This document shows, piece after piece, positions 56,786-64,000 of a stretch of 64,000 nucleotides of DNA (its first letter is position 1; the number at the start of each line of letters is the position of its first letter). Source of the stretch: Amborella trichopoda. Lineage: Eukaryota; Streptophyta; Magnoliopsida; Amborellales; Amborellaceae. Both the position numbers and the translations under genes were made by a program. The notes beneath the pieces are model-generated. The model saw only the letters and a program-made list of their open reading frames with translations. It was not told where the DNA came from and searched no databases. The DNA lies in NCBI RefSeq assembly GCF_000471905.2, contig NW_006499801.1, positions 4,694,157 through 4,758,156 of the forward strand, read 5' to 3'.

Positions 56786-56858
56786 TGGAGATGCGGGGTA
56801 TCGATCCCCGTACCTCTCGCATGCTAAGCGAGCGCTCTACCATCTGAGCTACATCCCC
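56786..56858 (-). tRNA. tRNA-Ala (AGC)
   Basis: On the minus strand the 73-base gene runs GGGGATG (acceptor) ... TAGCTCAGATGGTAGAGC (D arm) ... CTCGC TTAGCAT GCGAG (anticodon arm, anticodon AGC) ... GGTTC-type T arm in the variant form CGGGGATCGATACCCCG, then CATCTCC and discriminator A. The acceptor has the G3-U70 wobble pair that marks alanine tRNAs. A run of seven T follows two bases downstream of the 3' end and can stop RNA polymerase III. All stems pair, there is no intron, and the gene appears functional. Confidence 0.96.
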
Positions 56859-57032
56859 TAGTACTTGATTAGGATCCACAGAAGTAAAGTTTAAATGTTT
56901 TCAAAATCCTCTTCCTTGTGTCCCTGCACATGTGGGAGTAGTAAACTTTTGCAAATAAAATTCTGAAGTATTTTCTTTTATTGAGGTGGACTTGTTTTTG
57001 TAAAAAAAAATACTCTTTTGTAAGTAAAAGCT

Positions 57033-57265
57033 TAGGACTTGTATACCATAAGATTATTTATCTTTAGTACAAAGAGGTCATAATTAATCATAGCCATTAG
57101 ATGTCTAATTAGATGGCTTGAGATATGTCATGAAGTTCAATAAATTTTTTGTTGGACTTTGAGTTTAGTCACAAGTATACTTACAACCATTTGAATTGAA
57201 ATTTGATGTACAAGAATGGTTGTGACCTCTTTGTATTAAAAGTAAATGGTCGCTTTATATATTCT
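57033..57265. mobile_element. Family-B inverted-repeat element, intact
   Basis: The left arm 'atttatctttagtacaaaga' + 'ggtcataatta' is inverted at the right as 'gtgacctctttgtattaaaa' + 'gtaaatgg'. It is the best intact copy in the window and the reference used for the split copy at 26998/34661. Confidence 0.7.
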
Positions 57266-57506
57266 TTCAAAACGTAACCTGTATGGTGTTATGAACTAGT
57301 TGCTTATTGGGGTGTCTATGGGTCGGTTGGTCCTGGATGATACTGTCTTGTAACTGACTTAATTAGGGCCTAGTTGGACCTAGATCCGATCCGGACTTAT
57401 GTTGAGTACAAGTCATTAGGCTTGGATGTCGACTTGTTAGAGTTGGTCAGATTAGCTATAGATAAAAGAAAAGCAATTTATGTATAAATTTAAATATATA
57501 AATAAA
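57266..57506. other. Short intergenic stretch
   Basis: 'gtcggttggtcctgg' and 'ccgatccggac' motifs at about 57320-57400 suggest another old hAT-like remnant. No gene. Confidence 0.35.
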
Positions 57507-57944
57507 GAAAATACTGAGATTAGCTCACTAGCTCATATGAATATATGAACCCAATGTCCAGATTGAATCTGGAACAATCTGACGATCACGATCACATTTC
57601 GTATTTTAATTTTAATTTTTTTTCAAAAAATCCAAATAACTTGAAATTTTAGACGTGTGTTCTTAAAAAATAAGAGAATCTAATAAAAATATCAAAAAAA
57701 TAATTTGCAAGAAATAAATTGATCAAAATACTCCTGAAAAGTTTTAAGAGTATTTTAATCATTTTCGTTTTTTCAAATTATTTTTTAAATATTTTTATTA
57801 GGTGCTCATTGATGAGAAAAATGAAAGCCTAAATTAAAATTAAAATACGAAATGAAGCCGTGACCGTCAGATCGGCCCAGATTCAATTTGGATCGTTGGA
57901 CTAATATGTTTATATGAACTAGTGGACTAATCTCAGTATTTTTC
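57507..57944. mobile_element. 438-bp MITE with about 110-bp inverted arms
   Basis: The left arm starts GAAAATACTGAGATTAG and reads through 'gattgaatctgg', 'atctgacgatcacg' and 'atttcgtattttaatttt'. The right arm is its inverse with modest differences and ends CTAATCTCAGTATTTTTC. AATAAA lies directly on both sides and may be the target duplication. The 200-bp AT-rich core contains a smaller hairpin ('caaaatactcctgaaaa' and 'agagtattttaatc'). It has no coding capacity. Confidence 0.85.
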
Positions 57945-58559
57945 AATAAATAATATTATATATATATATATATTAAAAATTGACACACGATAACTATTAA
58001 CGTTTTACATGTGCGAATTCGTAACCTCCAATACAAGGCAATAGTCAATCTCCATACAAAATAGCTCCCAAGATTTATTTCCCTTTACTGTATTTTGGCA
58101 AGTCCATGTTCCATGTTACTTCCACGTCCTTTCCAAAACTCTCTACAATTTTTTTTATTGATCTAAATAATTTAATAAGTCCTTAGGCTTAGGGATTCAT
58201 TAACTTAATATTTAAGTCAGTTCCTGCAGTTGGTCCACTTCATTTCAGTACAATTCAACGGCTTGTACAACTTAATAAGCGATTTTTTAAAAGAATTAAT
58301 CACATTTTTATTACAAATTGGACATGTACAAGACATAAAAAGTAAAGAAAATGATATTCGTAATTGAATATTAGGATATAATTGAGTTTTATATTTTTTG
58401 TACTGGCGACGTGCAACTAGTGCTTAGTTGTATGTTAATTGCTATTCAAGAATGCAATAATATTTTTTAATCCTGGTTAGGAGTCTTAGGACCACTCTTA
58501 CGCAATAAACATTAGTTTTTAGTCAATTGCTTGTAAAAAAAGCTCATATAAGGTTTAGT
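57945..58559. other. Intergenic DNA with (TA)n
   Basis: (TA)n at 57956-57973. No gene or element end is otherwise seen. Confidence 0.5.
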
Positions 58560-59415
58560 GCCAGTTTGGAGGCACCCAAAATTGGAATATTTTTGGATTG
58601 TAATCCAAAATCTTGTAAAACCGAATTTGAACCGTTTGGATAACCGCACAATTTTGCTAGATTTTTAGATTGAAAAAAAAAATACTACTATGTCAAGGCA
58701 AAAGTTATCGTTCAAAAAAAATTAAATTAGATTTGAATTTTTTTGGACGAAAGTACGGCCTTCTCTCACTCCTTACAAACCCCACATCTAGCTTTCTAGC
58801 TATTTACCATGACCCAACTCTCTTGCTCTCTTTCATTGCAAACCAAAAACCCAACTCTCTCTCTAGCACCCTGCTACCCAACTCTCTCGCTCTCTCTATC
58901 TCTCTAAGAAGCTCCTCTAGTGTTGCTAATGGTTTAGTCACACCAAGCATCTGTATTGACTTGAGTTCATGATTGATTCAGGGTCTCCATCTTTTGACAT
59001 GCTAGTTCAATGGTTCTTCTGAGTCAACGTCCATATCTCCTTCAGTTACTAATCAGAGTACACATATTTCTGCACAATCCAAAGATATGAAAGAAGAAAC
59101 CCTAGTTTTCCAGCAAAAAAAAAAAGAAGTATTTTGCAAAGAACCGCAGTGTTCATAAAAAATAACACAAATCCCAAATTTACAGAGACGGACAAGTTCT
59201 CGCAAAAAACCCTACGGTTCATCAGAATCAAAAGAAACCCTACATTTGGAGCGAGGGTAAGCTTCATACACTGAACCAAAATTTAGAAAGAGAGAAAAGA
59301 GGTAAGGAGAGATAAAAAGGGAGATGGGAGAGACCATTTGGTGAGGCGAGAGATTTATGACAAAGTAATACAAATCCATAGTGGGGGACTAAAATAAAAT
59401 ACTTGTGTAACCCAA
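58560..59415. other. Possible degraded DNA element
   Basis: 'cagtttggaggcacccaaaa' and 'accgtttggataaccgcac' at the left, and 'cttgtgtaacccaaatgac' at the right, look like loosely inverted ends of a CGTTTGG-type element. The interior is CT-rich with a 100-codon frame at 58670-58972 that I do not recognise. Weak evidence. Confidence 0.25.
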
Positions 59416-59951
59416 ATGACTTTATAAGAATAAAAAAAAAAGCTTTGTATTTTTTTCAATTTAAAAAACTGGTAATTTTTATGAATAACAAATTCTTTTT
59501 ATTTGACATCCGTCCTTATGTTTTACGAGAAAAAGTAAAGCCGCTAGAAAACGCATGTCTGACATTGGAAAACCATCAAATGATCAAATTACTTATTTCA
59601 ATCACTACAATTATAGATATGGGTAAAATAAATAAATAAATGTCAAACAAAATGTTCGAGTGTATCATGCAATACAATATCTTGACCCGGTTTTTAAACC
59701 CTTGCATCAAATTAATTATTCCAATCACTATGATTATAGATTTGGGGGAAAAAAAAAAAAGTCAAAGAAAAAGTTTGAAATAGTGTATCATGTAGTACAA
59801 TATCTTGATCCAACATTTTTTCGTGTTTACAAGCGTAATTTTTTGGGGTGTAAATTTCATAATCAACTGCAAAAATAAACTCTTTTTTTTTGAGTTATTT
59901 TTTTTAACTTTCTTATAGGGGTGTGACAAGGACTTTCCGGGTCATCCTAGA

Positions 59952-60031
59952 ATTACTCACTTATTGGAGTTCTAATGAGATCCGGTGCATTACTCACTTA
60001 TTGGAGTTCTAATGAGATCCGGTGCATTACT
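59952..60031. repeat. 37-bp tandem duplication
   Basis: The unit 'attactcacttattggagtt' + 'ctaatgagatccggtgc' occurs twice without a difference, and a third copy begins ('attact'). Confidence 0.9.
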
Positions 60032-60419
60032 GCAGGTGTGATTGCACCCAAGCAAAAAGAAAAAAGAAAAAAAAGCTCTCCGACCATAATAAATCTGTCT
60101 GATACCAAAGTTGTATTTTACCCCAAGTTTTTGAAGCACGGGTTTACTTTTTAACATAAAACCTAGGCTCTATGCAAACTGCAATCTATGTTTTGTTTTT
60201 GTTTTTGTATTTTTTTGGTTTTTTTTATCCTAAATTTTGGGGATGGTTATATATACACTAGAAGAATAGCTTAAAAAAAGATGAAAAAAAAACAGCAATA
60301 TTTGTTTATTCATTCATAGGCCTACCTTAGACGCCACTCCTAAAGTGTGTTAATAAAACCATGTGTTAACAGCGTTAGAGAAAACCTATTTATTAAGTTT
60401 ATAATAAAAACATAGGTGC
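60032..60419. other. Intergenic DNA, no gene seen
   Basis: AT-rich sequence with T and A runs. No features are supported. Confidence 0.5.
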
Positions 60420-60800
60420 CCTTGGCATACAGATGCATCTTGTAGGGATAAGGTGTAGCTTCAAATTTTATCATGATATATAATTTTGATGTAAAATGTT
60501 CTTAGGATTATCTCAAAATCTATTTTGATATATAATTATAAAATTTTAAATTTAAAAAATAGTTAAAATCAAGTAGATCTATAAACACATGAAAATCTTG
60601 AAAATGGATGGTGTAGATAATACGTTGTAAAATACACTATTTCTGAGACTTAAAATCTTTTTATTTTTTATGGTCGTACATCTCGATGTCGAGATGATCA
60701 ATCAAAAGGTTTTCCAACATTAAAACTACCTTTTCCGATGGATTTTAAAGTGCATCCGTAGTTCTACATTAGAAGGTTGCATCTTTATATAAATTTTTTC
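60420..60800. mobile_element. Family-A element, well preserved
   Basis: This copy has the clearest central palindrome, catctcgatgtcgagatg at 60679-60696 (8-base perfect arms around TG). It also shows 'aaatcaagtagatctataaa' and the end 'agaaggttgcatctttatat'. Confidence 0.75.
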
Positions 60801-62331
60801 CTAAAAACATTATATACGGAAAATCAAGTATTTTGTTTTATAATAATAATTCAATGAATTCCGTTGATCGCATGCTATCATCATAGTGCCATCGAGTGAA
60901 GAAATGCACGTGCTTCCAACGAGTGAAGAATATTGTGACGTCCATCCCACGTGCCATGCCCGGTTCCTTAGGTGTACGGACTTTTAAAATAAAATGTTTC
61001 CCTCCATTCATGAAGTTTTAGCATTTTTCTAGCCTAGCACAATTATATGGAAAATGTTTGCTTTAAGTCTCTGCTCACAAACCCAGCCAAGTTTTTCAAA
61101 AAAATTAGGATATAAAATATATTAAATTACTAAAATTACATTTTCGTCATATATCTGTCTTTTTACAGCTTTAGAAATAATGCAAATACGATGATTTATG
61201 AGGAAGTTAAATGAAATGTTAAAAAATAAAAACATTATTGTAAACTTTAAATTTATTTATATTTCATATTGATGATCTGCATGGTCGAGATTATCAACAC
61301 ATCGAATTGGGTCTAGAGTCCATCTAGATTACACACTAGTTGATGCAAATGTAATATGCCGAAAGATACATATTTCCCCCAAGTAACTCTCACTTATGTA
61401 AAAATTTTATTTAGAGTACATGATATTAGAAATAGGCAATATGACGTCTTGAGTTTCATTCCTACCATATGTAGATAGTTTGTCCGAGGAGTAAGCATAT
61501 AGTATACTTTTGGAAGCAAGATTGACATGCTAATTAACACTGCGAATGGAAAACTTGTGAGAAATGATGTGCGAAAAAAGAATGGTAGATGGAGCGGAAA
61601 AGATTGAAACATAAGAAATGTAGTTCTAAACTAGTAGTCTCACATCTCTTGTTTTACTTTTCTCCATGACATTTAAGGGATCGTAGAAACAAGATTTTGA
61701 GATAAAATGCAGTCAAGTGTAAAAATAATTTATCACATTTAAATACAACAACAATAATGATAGGCATTTGACACCATAAAAAAACCAGTAACAATGAGAA
61801 GCACTAAAGTCATTGAGACAATATGAAGAAAAAGGAACAAAGACAAATGAAAGTGAGAGACAAAAACTTTGATTATTCTTCATTACAAATTCACTGCGGG
61901 ACGTTACAACAAATTGACACCATCTCTAGTTCAACATAAAAAGACATTAGCAAATGCCAAAAAAGGGAAAGAATTAAAAAAAATATTCCCACTCCATTTC
62001 TTCTTCATCTTCTCGATCCGACCTGGTCCGGGTTAGAGAAAAAAACAAGAAAAAAAGAAAAACCACATGGGCAATGGAAAAATTTTCATGGCCGAAAAAC
62101 CGAACCCTAACAGCCCTATTTTAAGCTGTTAAAAAATTCGGCAAAAAAGAAGGACTACTTCAATGGCCATTCTGATCTCCATCAACCCCATGCACCGCAC
62201 CCCAAAACATAAGCACCTCATATACACCCTTCCCCATGGTTCCCCTTCTGCTTTACAGAGTTAAGAAAAAAACTTCCATTGTACACCAGATTAGAGACTA
62301 TATGAAGCTCAAGCATAAGCTTAATAGAAGA
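60801..62331. other. Intergenic DNA and probable 3' region of the DVL gene
   Basis: No gene is supported up to about 61860. From 61860 to 62331 the sequence is less AT-rich and probably includes the 3' untranslated region of the minus-strand DVL gene. Confidence 0.45.
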
Positions 62332-62514
62332 TCAGTCATCTCCCTGGATGTACCAACACAGTAGCATGGTGGCGCATCGTCGGAGGATGTAAAGCCGGGC
62401 TCGTTGCTCCTTGGCTAGCCGTGCACACCGCCTCGTGAACCCGTTCGTCCTCCGGCTCTTACTGTGGCTCACATAGGCCAACTCTTGTGTGGAAGAAGAG
62501 TACGCATGAGCCAT
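62332..62514 (-). CDS. DVL/RTFL (DEVIL/ROTUNDIFOLIA-like) small peptide
   Basis: The 60-aa peptide carries the family's conserved C-terminal RTF block at about residues 28-54: TRRCARLAKEQRARLYILRR followed by CATMLLCW. The N-terminal half (MAHAYSSSTQELAYVSHSKS) is variable, as is normal in the family, and the tail after CW is YIQGDD. Known members are plant plasma-membrane-associated peptides that alter cell proliferation and organ shape when overexpressed; single knock-outs often show little. The gene has one exon, a true ATG, and normal length. Its activity is inferred from intact conserved residues. It lies alone, with a long apparent 3' region and a 5' leader of unknown extent. Confidence 0.93.
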   Translation of the reverse strand: MAHAYSSSTQELAYVSHSKSRRTNGFTRRCARLAKEQRARLYILRRCATMLLCWYIQGDD

Positions 62515-62875
62515 TTTTCTTGATTAGTATGACTAAATCTGGATCGGTGACCCTTCCTAATCAAAAGGCTTTGTGCCTCTGAAAGGTGAGGTTTGTTAAG
62601 AAGCTTGGGGGTTAATATAAGGATTTGATTTGAGGGGATTCGTACCAAAGTCTTTGTAGCATTTGTATGCGTGTGTTTGTTAAAATATAGTTGTGGATAT
62701 TTGTGTACATGGGAAAGCAAAACTGTATTTTAGCGTGCATGAATAAAATATGCCAAAAGGTTATATGCTCTTGCGGGAGCATAATATCCATTCACTACGC
62801 TATGAATATTTTTAGGACCCTAAAGTTTGGATATGTAATGTTCTCTACCTAGCGACCATCATAAAAAACAAACGA
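62515..62875. promoter_or_regulatory. Upstream region of the DVL gene
   Basis: On the minus strand, 'ccttatattaaccccc' (around 62620) is a TATA-like candidate about 100 bases before the ATG. The palindromic 'gctcttgcgggagc' at 62768-62781 belongs to a motif seen elsewhere in repeats (5351, 63650). Confidence 0.35.
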
Positions 62876-63105
62876 AAAGTATATAAAGAGACCATTGCCA
62901 TTTGCTAGGAAGGTTACAATCACTATTGTTCGTTGGATTTTAAATTGGATGGTTGTAAGAAAGCCATTGACTAGATTTAAAGTTCAAAAGAAAATTTCTT
63001 GAACATTGCGACACAACCCAATCCGTCCAATTTGACATCTAGTGGTTACGAGTAAGTGTGAATTTCTAGTAATAACGATAAATATTCTCATAATATAAAA
63101 TCTCA
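62876..63105. mobile_element. Family-B element
   Basis: It starts 'tatataaagagaccattgcc' and has 'gatggttgtaagaaagcc' and 'ccgtccaatttgacatctag' in the core. The right arm is more eroded than in the 6068 copy. Confidence 0.55.
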
Positions 63106-63244
63106 AAACAAAATAAGAAAAAATTCATATGCACACTAGATGCTATTGAAAAAAATAATTGAGATTTTCTAATTCAGATACAAGTGTTTAAGAACTCAAA
63201 ATCCAAAATTTGTTTTTTTGAAAATACTCATGGATGTGGTTCAT

Positions 63245-63560
63245 ATTTGGTGTCAAGCTTAAACAAAGAAAAAAAATGGCACACCTCCAAACCTTGCCAG
63301 GAAATGCGATTACACTGCCTAAAACCCCTATGATGGCCTAAAAATCCATTTCTAACTTTAACTATAAAATTTAAAACTCTAAAAAAATTTCAAATCGAAT
63401 AACTTTAGGATTCAAAATCTTGTTTTTTCATACATCTCGATGTCAAGGTGATCAATTGGATGGTTTTCCGATATTAGAACAACTTTTATTAGTGGTTGTT
63501 TAGGTACGTCTTACGTTTTATAATACAAGGATTGACATCTAATATAAACTTATTTCAGTA
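63245..63560. mobile_element. Family-A element, diverged copy
   Basis: It shows 'aaaatccatttctaacttta', 'catctcgatgtcaaggtgat' and 'cgatattagaacaac', with an end at 'ggattgacatctaatataaac'. Confidence 0.55.
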
Positions 63561-64000
63561 CTCATTTGGTGATTCTAAATTAGATCTATTTTTAGACCAA
63601 AAAATCCTCCTGAGCAGCTATATTGCCCGAAGGAGTAAGTTTACACTGTGCTCCCGCTGGAGTACGGCATACATGATCATCATAATATTATATCAATGCG
63701 TTGAGATATGGGAAGAAGAAAAGGATATGAGGTGAATGTGGCCATGGTTGGAATCTGAATTAGGGTTTGGTTGCATGGAAAGGTGGAAAGGGTTAGCTGG
63801 TTAACTTCGAGAATGGGCGTGGCCTTTGGTGTATTATTTATTTAATGCAAGTACCTTATCGTAACTTTTTTATTTGAAATATTTTACATGTCTCTTGTAC
63901 CATACAGGTGCCAAGAAAATTAATATAAAGGAAGGTTCTCAGCATTGCCAGTCTTTTTTGCTTTGTTTGTTAATTTTTACATCATTTTAGATTCAAATAA
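63561..64000. other. Intergenic DNA at the window edge
   Basis: No gene is supported. The palindrome-like 'gctcccgctggagtac' at about 63651 matches similar motifs at 5351 and 62768. Confidence 0.45.

Noticed and set aside
58670-58972. 100-codon plus-strand frame
   Set aside because: It is Ser/Leu-rich from CT repeats, with no family features and no promoter or splice support.
1-64000. Organelle DNA insertions (plastid or mitochondrial)
   Set aside because: I looked for recognisable plastid or mitochondrial genes and saw none. The tRNA-Ala has the AGC anticodon of the nuclear type.

Overview
This window is plant nuclear DNA from a flowering plant. It is very AT-rich. It has spliced genes with GT-AG introns and plant-only protein families (DVL/RTFL peptide, DUF547 with a MIP1-type leucine zipper, DUF761), and most of the space between genes is layered transposable elements. 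Nothing in the sequence fixes the species. A 20-N assembly gap lies at 21726-21745.

Genes from left to right: (1) a minus-strand J-domain (DnaJ) protein at 2843-4091, four exons, 282 aa, with an intact HPD motif; (2) a minus-strand RRM protein at 10254-13471, four coding exons, 584 aa, resembling the plant NOL8/ROS3 type; (3) a plus-strand DUF547 protein with an N-terminal leucine zipper at 40163-46563, twelve coding exons, 626 aa; (4) a plus-strand single-exon DUF761-type small protein at 48415-48825, with an unrecognised 129-codon ORF diverging from it at 47745-48134; (5) a 3'-truncated relative of that DUF761 gene at 55389-55550; (6) a minus-strand tRNA-Ala(AGC) at 56786-56858 beside a 31-bp tandem array; (7) a minus-strand 60-aa DVL/RTFL peptide gene at 62332-62514. 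I built the spliced models by hand from reading-frame continuity, splice consensus and family resemblance. They have no transcript support here.

The largest mobile element is a Ty1-copia-type LTR element at 27069-34660. It has a TAATC target-site duplication, a tRNA-Met-type primer binding site, a polypurine tract and a decayed RNase H fragment, but no other recognisable gag or pol. It is inserted inside a copy of a short inverted-repeat element (family B here). A 1.7-kb hAT-like element at 20943-22639, flanked by the 8-bp duplication GTTGCAAC, is inserted inside a copy of a second short element (family A). Family A has about sixteen full or partial copies and is the dominant repeat. Other repeats are a 438-bp MITE with about 110-bp inverted arms (57507-57944), a MULE-like element (8746-9604), several hAT-like short elements whose ends read TAGGGGTGGCAATGG, six LINE 3'-end fragments, a LINE-type RNase H relic and many small tandem duplications.

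The genes show no shared pathway. They look like ordinary plant genes scattered in repeat-rich DNA. The most informative part of the window is the nested order of element insertion. No clearly new gene system was found.
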